DNA from: Rhodopirellula sp.
GTDB taxonomy: Bacteria; Planctomycetota; Planctomycetia; Pirellulales; Pirellulaceae
Assembly: GCA_002701385.1 (NCBI GenBank)
Contig: NZVD01000014.1
Coordinates: forward strand, 1-52,352
Reading direction: 5' to 3'
Length of the DNA: 52,352 nt
Part shown: positions 35,251 through 43,345 of the stretch, one piece after another
Layout of the letters: the number at the start of each line of letters is the position of its first letter
Numbering within the stretch: position 1 is the stretch's first letter
The notes under the pieces: model-generated
The model's database searches: none
What the model saw: only the letters and a program-made list of their open reading frames with translations
Told to the model about the DNA's origin: nothing
Position numbers and translations under genes: made by a program

Positions 35251-35390
35251 ACAACGTCGAGCGATAAATGGCTAGACGTTGTCCATACCTCGGCGAGGAT
35301 TGGACGCAGATTTGCTAACCTGAGTTTTGTTGCCCCTGACTTGGTTAGAAGACCAGCAAGTTGTTGGTCGGCGTCCAAGCCTCGCCTTTT
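35251..35390 (+). ncRNA. Candidate structured RNA (three-way junction)
   Basis: A long helix forms between GGCGAGGATTGGACGC (35292-35307) and GCGTCCAAGCCTCGCC (35371-35386), 15 of 16 pairs. It encloses two further perfect helices in non-crossing order: CTAACC (35315-35320) with GGTTAG (35343-35348), and GACCA (35351-35355) with TGGTC (35365-35369). This is a three-way junction. It is followed at once by TTTT (35387-35390), which supports plus-strand transcription and an end there. A separate 8-bp perfect hairpin, ACAACGTC with GACGTTGT (35251-35258 and 35275-35282), precedes it. It does not match tmRNA, RNase P, SRP or 6S RNA signatures that I know. Function is unknown. Confidence 0.5.
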
Positions 35391-35410
35391 CTACTAAATG
35401 CTTCTCAGGC

Positions 35411-35439
35411 CCCTTTTCACTTTATTCCGGAGAAAAGGG
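35411..35439 (+). repeat. Inverted repeat downstream of the candidate RNA
   Basis: CCCTTTTC (35411-35418) pairs perfectly with GAAAAGGG (35432-35439) over a 13 nt loop. It has no long T-run after it, so it is at best a weak terminator or a processing or regulatory element. Confidence 0.4.
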
Positions 35440-35453
35440 AATTATTCTAGCTG

Positions 35454-35482
35454 TTGACGCATCCAGATTGGTAATTTACAGT
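35454..35482 (+). promoter_or_regulatory. Putative promoter of tRNA-Thr
   Basis: TTGACG (35454-35459) is 17 nt before TACAGT (35477-35482), a fair -35/-10 pair. Start of transcription would be about 25-30 nt upstream of the tRNA 5' end. Confidence 0.5.
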
Positions 35483-35516
35483 GGTAGTTTCCCCCTCGTT
35501 ATTTGGGGCTGATGTT

Positions 35517-35590
35517 GCCAGCGTAGCTTCAATCGGCAGAGCACCGCACTCGTAATGCGGGGGTTACGGGTTCAACTCCCGTCGCTGGCT
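35517..35590 (+). tRNA. tRNA-Thr (anticodon CGT)
   Basis: A 74 nt cloverleaf is seen. The acceptor GCCAGCG pairs with CGCTGGC. The D-arm is GCTTCAATCGGCAGAGC. The anticodon arm CCGCA-CTCGTAA-TGCGG has CGT at 34-36. The variable loop is GGGTT. The T-arm is ACGGG-TTCAACT-CCCGT. The discriminator base is T and CCA is not encoded. It is only 47 nt upstream of the TPR/alpha-CTD gene on the same strand. Confidence 0.95.
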
Positions 35591-35637
35591 TTTTCAAAAT
35601 ACCAATAGGCTCCCTTCCATCCATCAGGAGATACTCG

Positions 35638-36960
35638 ATGGCAATGATTTCGGATTTCGATCTTAAGACTCTGGTCTGTGACAACGGTAGTTTTGGTCCG
35701 GATGAGATTCAGCAGATTTCCAATGCCATAAATGATGATTTTTCTCAGTTCGGGATTCTGCGTGATGCAGTGAACGAATTAGAGATTAGTGAATCTCTAA
35801 CACCGGCCAGTGCGACTCGTTTGGGCGTATGTTACTATCTGCTGGGCCGATTTGAACGGTCCATCGAGACTTTGGCCAACTCAGATCGTGGAGCGGTTTC
35901 CTATTTTTATATTGGTCGCAGTCATTTTGCGTTAGGTGACTTTGACAAGGCCGTTGAAAACTACAAAATCGCGGAAAAGTCAGGGTACAACAAAGGGCGT
36001 TGTGTATTGGCTTGCGTGGAAGCATACCGTAATGCCAAAGATTTAGATGCGGCTCGACAGGCGTTAGATTCGCTGGACGGCCCGATCATGCACGAAGCGG
36101 AATACGCCTATCAATATGGCGAAACTGAATTAGCTACCAACGGCCTGTCTTCGATCGTGGAAGAATGGTTTGAACGAGCCATGCGTGCTGATGACACACA
36201 TCCAGGCGCATTGTTTGGCATGGCGAAAGAAAACGATCGTCGTGGCAATGACGATAAAGCAATGGATCTGTACCGCCGCAGTGCAAAGCACTTCCCGTCA
36301 CATGTCGGAGCCCTGCTCAACCTAGGCCTGCTTTATGAAGACCACGGACAGTACGATCGTGCTCAGCAATGCTATCGACGAATTTTGGAAGTATACCCAA
36401 ATCACAAAAAAGCCGCGTTGTACATGAAAGACGCTTGTGCTTCGGATGACGAACTATTCGATTTGGAAGCAGAAAAAGCTCAGGATCGGATGTCACAGGT
36501 GCTTAATATCCCTGTTTCCGATTTCGAATTATCAGTGCGTTCACGAAATTGCCTTACTCGTATGGGCGTGGAAACGCTTGGCGACTTGGCTCGCTCCACC
36601 GAACAGGAATTGCTGGGAAGTAAGAATTTTGGTGAAACGTCGTTAATCGAAATTCGTGACATGCTGACCTCCAAAGGGCTCGCTTTGGGCCAACTTGCTC
36701 ACGAAAGTCGACCAGAACGAGAAGTGGATCGTTCTTCACTCACTCCGGAAGAAGCGGCTGTATTTGATCGCCCAATCTCAGATCTGAATCTTTCGGTTCG
36801 AGCTCGTAAATGCATGGTTCGCCTGCGTATGAATACGATCGGTGAATTATTGCGTAAGACGCCTGATGAATTGCTCGAAAGCAAGAACTTTGGTGTTACA
36901 AGCCTCAATGAAGTGCGTGAAAAACTAACTTCACTCGGCCTGAAGCTTCGCGGAGACTGA
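35638..36960 (+). CDS. TPR protein with two C-terminal RNA polymerase alpha-CTD modules
   Basis: The protein is 440 residues. About residues 50-285 are tetratricopeptide repeats (SYFYIGRSHFALGDFDKAVENYKIAEKSG, ALLNLGLLYEDHGQYDRAQQCYRRILEVYPNH). Two copies of the alpha C-terminal domain fold follow, from about residue 292 and about residue 379. Compared with E. coli alpha, the DNA-contact Arg265 is R301 and R388, and Cys269 is C305 and C392. Asn268 is N304 in the first copy but K391 in the second. Gly296 is G332 and G419, each exactly 31 residues after the Arg as in E. coli. Ser299 is S335 and S422, and Glu302 is E338 and E425. Lys298 is Thr in both. The alpha N-terminal dimerisation domain is absent. 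I infer a DNA- or transcription-machinery-binding adaptor. Proteins of this type are a planctomycete trait, but I know of no experimental function. Confidence 0.9.
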   Translation: MAMISDFDLKTLVCDNGSFGPDEIQQISNAINDDFSQFGILRDAVNELEISESLTPASATRLGVCYYLLGRFERSIETLANSDRGAVSYFYIGRSHFALGDFDKAVENYKIAEKSGYNKGRCVLACVEAYRNAKDLDAARQALDSLDGPIMHEAEYAYQYGETELATNGLSSIVEEWFERAMRADDTHPGALFGMAKENDRRGNDDKAMDLYRRSAKHFPSHVGALLNLGLLYEDHGQYDRAQQCYRRILEVYPNHKKAALYMKDACASDDELFDLEAEKAQDRMSQVLNIPVSDFELSVRSRNCLTRMGVETLGDLARSTEQELLGSKNFGETSLIEIRDMLTSKGLALGQLAHESRPEREVDRSSLTPEEAAVFDRPISDLNLSVRARKCMVRLRMNTIGELLRKTPDELLESKNFGVTSLNEVREKLTSLGLKLRGD

Positions 36961-37046
36961 TCGAATTCTTCGGTCTCTGTGACCGGTGGATATTTTGATC
37001 AGGCTGGATCCGGCTGTATGCGTAGCCAAACGTTCAGGTGTGTCAA

Positions 37047-38162
37047 ATGACGCAGTCAGCTAACTTTAGCTTTGAGTTACTAGCCAGTGATGCAGGTACG
37101 TCTGCGCGTCGTTCTCGGCTCACCACACCCCGCGGAACTATCGAGCTTCCTACGTTCATGCCTGTCGGCACGTTGGGAACAGTCAAAGGGTTGACCGTCG
37201 AACAAGTCGCATCGACCGGTGCCGAAATCGTGCTTGGTAACACCTACCACCTAGCCTTAAGACCCGGTGAAGAAACGGTCGCTCAGCTAGGCGGATTGCA
37301 CAAAATGATGGGCTGGGATAGGCCAATCCTCACTGATAGTGGTGGGTTTCAGGTTTTCTCGTTGGCTCAAATGACCAAGGTGACCGAAGAGGGAGCCATC
37401 TTTAAGTCTCATATTGATGGGAGCCGTCTGGAATTAACGCCGGAACGTTCCATTGCCATTCAGGAGGCTTTAGGGTCAGACATCGCTATGGTGTTTGATC
37501 ATGTCGTTGCTCTGCCCAACGAATACCAAGTAATTCGTGAAGCTTGTGAACGCTCCATCCGCTGGGCTCTTCGCTGTCAGGAAGCAGCGACACTGGACAG
37601 CCAAATTCAATTTGCTATTGTCCAGGGAGGTCTTGATGAGGATATGCGAGTATGGTGTGCAGAAGAACTAGCCAAGCTTGAGTTTCCCGGTTACGCGATC
37701 GGTGGATTGAGTGTCGGCGAGCCTCCCGCTGAAATGTATCGAATTCTGGATGCGACCTGCCCTGTGTTACCTTCAGATCGTCCAAGGTATTTGATGGGCG
37801 TTGGCAAACCTATCGACTTGCTGGAAGGAATTCGTCGCGGGGTTGACATGTTTGATTGTGTCATGCCCACACGTAATGGACGGAATGCTCTGGCATTTAC
37901 TGACGAAGGGCCGCTGAGATTGCGAAACGCAAAGTACCGAACAGATCGCCGGCCGATTCAGGAGGACTGTCCTTGTCTGGCATGTAAACATAGTCGCGGA
38001 TACATACGACATTTGTTTGCTGCCGGAGAGATGCTAGGCCCAATTTTGCTTAGTCATCATAATTTGACGTATTACCAGAGGTTGATGCAAGAGAGTCGTC
38101 AGGCGATCGAAGAGGGCCGATTTGAAGCATATTTTCAGGCCAAAACCGCTGGTTGGAATTAG
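37047..38162 (+). CDS. tgt: Queuine tRNA-ribosyltransferase (TGT)
   Basis: The product is about 371 residues. Bacterial TGT motifs are present: [44 protein letters not shown] (catalytic Asp), [75 protein letters not shown], and the zinc site [22 protein letters not shown]. It exchanges guanine 34 of GUN-anticodon tRNAs for preQ1. The ATG at 37047 is chosen because AGGTG lies just upstream; a GTG at 37038 is in frame. It leads the conserved tgt-yajC-secDF arrangement. Confidence 0.96.
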   Translation: MTQSANFSFELLASDAGTSARRSRLTTPRGTIELPTFMPVGTLGTVKGLTVEQVASTGAEIVLGNTYHLALRPGEETVAQLGGLHKMMGWDRPILTDSGGFQVFSLAQMTKVTEEGAIFKSHIDGSRLELTPERSIAIQEALGSDIAMVFDHVVALPNEYQVIREACERSIRWALRCQEAATLDSQIQFAIVQGGLDEDMRVWCAEELAKLEFPGYAIGGLSVGEPPAEMYRILDATCPVLPSDRPRYLMGVGKPIDLLEGIRRGVDMFDCVMPTRNGRNALAFTDEGPLRLRNAKYRTDRRPIQEDCPCLACKHSRGYIRHLFAAGEMLGPILLSHHNLTYYQRLMQESRQAIEEGRFEAYFQAKTAGWN

Positions 38163-38400
38163 AACGCCAATTGGCATTGGGAATTTGTCCATATGTGGCT
38201 CGAAAAGTGGTTTTTTTCCGGCGGTTTAGCTGTTTTCTCCTGTTGTGGCTTGTCGCTTGTTTCAAGGCATTTTAAGATAACAGATTACCGCTGCTCGGTT
38301 TGGCCTCAGCTTATTGTTGCCTGATCAGCAGTGTTGTGCTGATGCTCTGCTCCAAGGCGGACTTCAGAGTCGATTTTTAGCTTTTCCAATGAAGGTTGCC

Positions 38401-38814
38401 ATGTACCACGAAATTCAAATGTTAGCCGGACGCATTCAGCAATTGCAACTCCTGCTGGCTCAGGAATCAGGCGGCGCCGAAGGTGGTGAAAGCCCACAGG
38501 GGCCTGGCAGTGGCTTTTTGCTCCTGCTGTTAGGCTTTATGGTTTTCATGTTTATGTTTAGCGGACGTGGAGCTAAAAAACGCCGAAACCAAAAGAACCA
38601 AATGCTCAACAGCATTCGCAAATACTCAGAAGTCATCACTATTGGTGGTCTCTGTGGCACGGTAGTGGAAATTGAAGAGTCGGACGATGACGAGCCGGTT
38701 CCGACCCATTTTCTGATTGAAGTGGATGCCGGATCGGGATCTCGTATTCGTGTTGTCGCAGAGGCAATTGGCCGAGTGCTTGACGCGGAAAGCGAAGACA
38801 GTTCGGAATCGTAA
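38401..38814 (+). CDS. yajC: Preprotein translocase subunit YajC
   Basis: The protein is about 137 residues with one hydrophobic span (GFLLLLLGFMVFMFMF) after a Gly/Glu-rich segment, and then the basic RGAKKRRNQKNQMLNSIRKYSEVITIGGLCGTVVEI region typical of YajC. The C-terminal tail is acidic. YajC is a small membrane protein that associates with SecDF and SecYEG. The ATG at 38401 follows GAAGG at a suitable spacing; an ATG at 38389 in frame is possible. It lies between tgt and secDF as in most bacteria. The N-terminal GGAEGGESPQGPG region is longer than in E. coli YajC. Confidence 0.88.
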   Translation: MYHEIQMLAGRIQQLQLLLAQESGGAEGGESPQGPGSGFLLLLLGFMVFMFMFSGRGAKKRRNQKNQMLNSIRKYSEVITIGGLCGTVVEIEESDDDEPVPTHFLIEVDAGSGSRIRVVAEAIGRVLDAESEDSSES

Positions 38815-38891
38815 ACATCCGTACACAAAAAATGAAATAACTCCTGATAAGACTCAGGTTACAAATAATATTCTGATTGGATTTTTCGGAA

Positions 38892-41800
38892 ATGAATTTA
38901 TTGATGAATTCTTTGACATCAAACTTTACCTTGCTCGCACAGGAAACAGCTGACGAGGGAGGTGCCGGTGGCGTACTCTTGTTCATTCTGGCGATCGTGT
39001 TGTCAGTGTTAGCCAATGTGGGTAAGGACAATGCCGTGAGTGCAAAAGTCAAACGGAGTTTGAAAGTCACGGATCCCAACTGGGGAGTGATGTTCGGCCT
39101 GTTTGTTTTCGCATTCGCATTGGGAGCACTGCCGAATCTATTCAATCTGATTTCAGACGGTGCGGTGTCCGACAATGCAGTGAACGGATTTCGAATGTCA
39201 GGATTGATGCTGGCAATTTTCAGTGGGCTATATTTGGTCTTCCGAGCCTTTTGTGAGTCTTCGAGTGTTCGGGAACCGGAACAGGCTTGGCGTCTGGCAG
39301 TAGTCGCCTCCGTGACGATTCTGGGAGCACTTTACATCGGCGTAAAGCATGATGGTCAACAGAATGTCTCCGATAAATTCAAGCTCGGTGTCGATCTCGC
39401 CGGTGGCGCCAATCTGGTTTACAAGATTTCAGGTAAGGATGCTGGAACGAATTCCGGTGAAGGAGAGGCTGAGGATGTAGCAACGGGCCTTCAGGATGAA
39501 GATATGCAGGGGCTTCTTAGTGCTTTAGGACGCCGCCTGAATCCCAGTGGTGCTTTGGACTTGATTCTTCGGCCCTATGGGAATAACACTCACGTTGAAA
39601 TTGTTGTACCAGCTGCGACAGCCGAAGAAGTTCGGCAGCTCAAAGAGATCATTACAAACACGGGTGCTCTGGAGTTTCTGATACAGGTTGGGGTGAATGA
39701 TACGGATCATGCGAGTATCAAGTCAGCGATGGAAGATAGCTTCAAGGATGAAGATTCTTACAACACGTCTCTTGTCAAAAGCGACGGACAGACAGTTGGG
39801 CGATGGGTGAAAGTTGGTAAGGACTTAAAGGGACAATTTGAGTATAACGCTGCTTCCGATGGTTCGATAAAACGAGTCTTTTATCATGATGGAAGTGAAA
39901 ATCAAGAGGAAGTAAGTAAGCCTGTCTTGCTGAGCCGCGATGAGTTAGCTCCATATTACGATCGCAATAATCCTGCTCATGTGGCGATCAAGAGGGCTTT
40001 TGCATCTGTCGATACCAATGCTCCTTCGGAAGAATTTAGCAATGCTGTGTTAGCTGCCAATGTCACTCGCATTGAAGTGTTGATGGCACAACCTGAAGCC
40101 TCATTGATAACGACGGGTGACGACCTAAAGACAGTACGCTCGCAAATCGGAGATAACCTTCGGCCTAGCGTAGCGTTTACCATGAAGGCTGGTAGTGCAT
40201 CTAAGTTTGGGCGTTTTACAGCTAAGAATGTCGAAAAGCAGCTTTCAATTGTGCTAGATGGAAATTTGCTCTCCTCGGCAAACATTAAACAGCGTATTTC
40301 TGAGAATGGAACTATAACCGGAGATTTTACTCAAGCGGAAGTCGACTCGATCATTGGTATTTTGCGAGCAGGTGCATTGCCGAGTACGTTATTACCAACG
40401 CCCGTCAGTGAAAACAAAATGGGTGCTTCTTTAGGGACGGTCACCATTCAGAAGGGACAGTTTGCGATTATGGTTTCTATGATCGTTGTTCTGCTCTTTA
40501 TGATTTTGTGGTATCTGGGCGTCCCAGGGGTTGTAGCTGCCTTTGCATTAGTACTCAACCTGATATTAATCCTGGCAGTGATGGTCATGATTGGTGCATC
40601 ATTTACATTGTCTGGGATGGCCGGGCTGGTATTAACCGTCGGTATGGCCGTGGATGCCAACGTGCTGATTTTCGAGCGCATTCGTGAAGAGCTTGCTGAT
40701 GGTGCTCGGATTAAGGCGGCGATCCGAAATGGATTCTCGCGAGCGACCATCACGATTATTGACGCCAACCTGACCACGCTCATTACTGCGATTCTGCTTT
40801 ATGCGATTGGTACGGATCAAATTCGAGGATTTGCGATTACATTGATCCTTGGGATTATCATGAGTATGTTCACAGCGATTTATGCTTCACGAGGACTGTT
40901 TGCAATCGCGGCTGGACTCAAGTGGATCAAAGAAACCTCTTGGTGTTTGCAGCAAGGCCGGCTCAACCGCATCAATGTTGAGTTTATCAGTAAGGCTAAA
41001 TTTACGGCTGTGTTCTCAGCGATAATCATCGTCGCAGGTTTGGCACTAACAGTGAATCGACAATCCGAAATGTTGGCAATCGATCTGTCGGGCGGTACAT
41101 CAGCTATTTTCCAACTGAATGAGAGCATGGAGGCCCAGGAAGTAGAAACTGCGATTGAATCTAAAATTGACAGTGTTGAAGGTCTACCAGAGGCAGTTCA
41201 GTATACCGTTACGAGTGTCGATTTGACCGATGGCCGGTCGGCCTGGCGTGTGAATACGGATATTGTAGATCAATCTAAACTACAATTACTTCTCGCCAAC
41301 GCCTTTCCAGGCAAACTTCCAGTTCAATCAATCAGCGTAACCAAAGTTGCTGGGGCAGCCGAAGCTCCTGAAGATGATGCTTCTTCGGCTGTAGAACGTG
41401 TCATGCCTCAGTTTGTGGCCTATCAGGAAGAAGCACCAGAAGATACTGCGACGGAAGAAAAGCCTGCAGTTGTCTCGGAAGAAGAGAGTGAGAATCCAGC
41501 GGAACCAGCTCCCGCAAACGAAGGGCCAGCGGCCCCGGGGGAGGAAGCCACCGTGCCTGTACCACAGCCAATGCCTGAGCCTTCACCGGAAATTCCTATA
41601 GAGGAACCCGTAGAAGGGACGTCTGAGGATATCGTTGAGTTGCAGTCTGTGACGCTTCAAGTGGAGCAAAAAATAGATGGTGAAGATAGCGAATTAAGCG
41701 CATCGGTACTGGAGGGAATGATTGATGCTGCCCAAACGGAAACGGGTTTAGAAATCGGCAAAGTAGAGGGGAACAGTGCAGATCAGCAGGTTACGATTTA

Positions 41801-42428
41801 TGGTCTGGACGACAGTCAGGTCGATATTCTGATCGCAGAGCTGATCAAGACTGATGGCAGTCCACACTTCGAAGAGACTCAGAAATTTGGAGCTACCATT
41901 GCTGGTGACATGACCAAGTTGGGGACTTACGCGATTGTGTTCAGCTTTATCGGGATCATTACTTACATTTGGTTGCGATTCCAACATGTTAGCTTTGGTA
42001 TTGCCGCTGTTGTTGCCTTGGTGCACGACGTTCTCGTGACATTGGCAGCGATCGCTATCAGTAAGTATCTAGCAGGATTCTTGATGATCGAAGACTTTAA
42101 GATTAGCTTGCCCGTGATCGCGGCATTCCTGACGATTATCGGTTATTCGCTAAACGATACGATTGTTGTGTTTGACCGTGTTCGTGAAGTTCGAGGTAAG
42201 AATCGTGAGATTACCGCTGATATGTTGAATCGCAGTGTTAACTCGACATTAAGTCGAACTTTGCTCACCTCCTTAACCACTTTATTCGTGGTTGCCACGC
42301 TGTACTTTATCGGTGGCTCAGGAATTCACAGCTTTGCATTTGCTTTAGTGATTGGTGTGGTTGTCGGAACCTATAGTTCGATCTTCGTCGCTTCCCCAAC
42401 CTTGCTCTTGTTGAACAAGAAAAAGTAA
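38892..42428 (+). CDS. secDF: SecD-SecF fusion protein-export protein with a long acidic linker
   Basis: The product is about 1178 residues combining both halves. The SecD half has the FKLGVDLAGGANLVYKI start of the first periplasmic domain, the NTGALEFLIQVG segment and the conserved membrane region AFALVLNLILILAVMV..GMAVDANVLIFERIREEL. The SecF half has IDLSGGTSAIFQLN and IAAFLTIIGYSLNDTIVVFDRVREVRGKNREI. It uses the proton gradient to assist protein export after SecYEG and SecA. Residues about 824-916 (nt 41361-41640) are a Glu/Pro/Ala-rich low-complexity insert inside the SecF periplasmic domain, absent in E. coli SecF. The N-terminus, before SecD TM1, also carries an extra hydrophobic segment. 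A perfect terminator follows at 42459-42496. Confidence 0.94.
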   Translation: MNLLMNSLTSNFTLLAQETADEGGAGGVLLFILAIVLSVLANVGKDNAVSAKVKRSLKVTDPNWGVMFGLFVFAFALGALPNLFNLISDGAVSDNAVNGFRMSGLMLAIFSGLYLVFRAFCESSSVREPEQAWRLAVVASVTILGALYIGVKHDGQQNVSDKFKLGVDLAGGANLVYKISGKDAGTNSGEGEAEDVATGLQDEDMQGLLSALGRRLNPSGALDLILRPYGNNTHVEIVVPAATAEEVRQLKEIITNTGALEFLIQVGVNDTDHASIKSAMEDSFKDEDSYNTSLVKSDGQTVGRWVKVGKDLKGQFEYNAASDGSIKRVFYHDGSENQEEVSKPVLLSRDELAPYYDRNNPAHVAIKRAFASVDTNAPSEEFSNAVLAANVTRIEVLMAQPEASLITTGDDLKTVRSQIGDNLRPSVAFTMKAGSASKFGRFTAKNVEKQLSIVLDGNLLSSANIKQRISENGTITGDFTQAEVDSIIGILRAGALPSTLLPTPVSENKMGASLGTVTIQKGQFAIMVSMIVVLLFMILWYLGVPGVVAAFALVLNLILILAVMVMIGASFTLSGMAGLVLTVGMAVDANVLIFERIREELADGARIKAAIRNGFSRATITIIDANLTTLITAILLYAIGTDQIRGFAITLILGIIMSMFTAIYASRGLFAIAAGLKWIKETSWCLQQGRLNRINVEFISKAKFTAVFSAIIIVAGLALTVNRQSEMLAIDLSGGTSAIFQLNESMEAQEVETAIESKIDSVEGLPEAVQYTVTSVDLTDGRSAWRVNTDIVDQSKLQLLLANAFPGKLPVQSISVTKVAGAAEAPEDDASSAVERVMPQFVAYQEEAPEDTATEEKPAVVSEEESENPAEPAPANEGPAAPGEEATVPVPQPMPEPSPEIPIEEPVEGTSEDIVELQSVTLQVEQKIDGEDSELSASVLEGMIDAAQTETGLEIGKVEGNSADQQVTIYGLDDSQVDILIAELIKTDGSPHFEETQKFGATIAGDMTKLGTYAIVFSFIGIITYIWLRFQHVSFGIAAVVALVHDVLVTLAAIAISKYLAGFLMIEDFKISLPVIAAFLTIIGYSLNDTIVVFDRVREVRGKNREITADMLNRSVNSTLSRTLLTSLTTLFVVATLYFIGGSGIHSFAFALVIGVVVGTYSSIFVASPTLLLLNKKK

Positions 42429-42458
42429 ATCAAAGAATTACAAACATTCCCGCATTGA

Positions 42459-42496
42459 CCACTGCTCACTAACTCATGGTGAGCAGTGGTTTTTTT
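42459..42496 (+). terminator. Intrinsic terminator after secDF
   Basis: CCACTGCTCAC (42459-42469) and GTGAGCAGTGG (42479-42489) form a perfect 11-bp stem with a 9 nt loop, followed by TTTTTTT (42490-42496). The minus-strand LysM gene stops at 42495, so the T-run overlaps its stop codon. Confidence 0.93.
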
Positions 42497-43181
42497 AGTC
42501 ATCCAAGGCTTTCGGGGCTGGAGGAACTGGTTGCCGGATAATGACCTGGGGCGATTCAGTACCCTGCTCTGGCGATTTATTCACGGTAGAAGATATTTCT
42601 GAGAAGACACCGTCCGCCGGAGGAGCTGGGATGATGATTTCCGCTCCTATGGGGAGCAGTTCAGGCCGGGCAATTACCATTTTGTTTTGGTAATAAATCC
42701 AGTCAGCCAAATTAGCTTGTCCTAAAAAGTGTTCTGCGATACCTGTTAAAGTATCACCGTCCTGAATCGTGTAAGTCGACAGTATTTCTGGTTTTGCACC
42801 AGAGAGATTGAGCTTCGCCACCTGAGCAGCAGTGCTCTGGCTGTTCCCGTCATTTGGATAGTGATCACCGATTTCGGGAGCCCGGGCAGGCATGAGTGAA
42901 ATCGTAGGAGGCGTTAGTGGCGTCCGAGCTACCGACTCTCTCTGTTGTTGCGAAGTCAGGTATAGCGTCGAGGCTGGCGATTCGATCGTACCATCTGGGA
43001 TGGGGTGAGCAGATTCGAGAGGCTCGAAGGGCGCAGTTTGAACGATGGACTGGTCAATAGGCACGGACAGATTCTGATTGATTTGATTACCGTCCGTGGC
43101 ATGTCGCTGAAAGGGGATGGCTCCTAAGCTTCCAGCAACCAGAATGCCCGTACCCACAACCCAATGTTTGTGGATAAGCAT
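42495..43181 (-). CDS. LysM-domain cell-envelope protein
   Basis: The 228-residue protein has an N-terminal hydrophobic segment (VVGTGILVAGSLGA) acting as signal or anchor, then a long Pro/Ser/Gln-rich region of low conservation, and one LysM domain at about 137-186 (YTIQDGDTLTGIAEHFLGQANLADWIYYQNK..LLPIGAEIIIP). LysM binds GlcNAc-containing polymers such as peptidoglycan. Its C-terminus is Pro-rich. No catalytic domain accompanies the LysM, so it is likely a structural or tethering protein. Its last codons overlap the secDF terminator on the opposite strand. Confidence 0.85.
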   Translation of the reverse strand: MLIHKHWVVGTGILVAGSLGAIPFQRHATDGNQINQNLSVPIDQSIVQTAPFEPLESAHPIPDGTIESPASTLYLTSQQQRESVARTPLTPPTISLMPARAPEIGDHYPNDGNSQSTAAQVAKLNLSGAKPEILSTYTIQDGDTLTGIAEHFLGQANLADWIYYQNKMVIARPELLPIGAEIIIPAPPADGVFSEISSTVNKSPEQGTESPQVIIRQPVPPAPKALDD

Positions 43182-43345
43182 TTCTGTACCTTTGTCATAT
43201 AGTTTAAGTGTCGGAAAAGATCCTTACCCCCGAGAGGGCATCCAACACTTTCTGTTTCGACAGGCAAAGGCTTGAGGGCTTAACCGAAAATCGCTTAATT
43301 CCAAGGGAGGCCTGAGTTCCGTTCAGTTTACAGCGATCGTACAGA

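Larger units (their letters stand above)
34990..35516. other. Noncoding gap holding RNA-like structure and promoters
   Basis: This 527 bp stretch has no credible protein gene; a 61-codon plus-strand frame at 35327-35512 does not resemble any family and runs through the hairpins. Its right half is dense in inverted repeats: 35234-35249, 35251-35282, the nested set 35292-35386, and 35411-35439. Two promoter-like motifs face the tRNA-Thr. Confidence 0.6.

Noticed and set aside
35327-35512. Plus-strand 61-codon frame before tRNA-Thr
   Set aside because: It has no family resemblance, runs through the nested helices and promoter motifs, and has no ribosome site.
38639-39175. Minus-strand 178-codon frame across yajC and secDF
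   Set aside because: It is antisense to two well-supported genes and matches no family.
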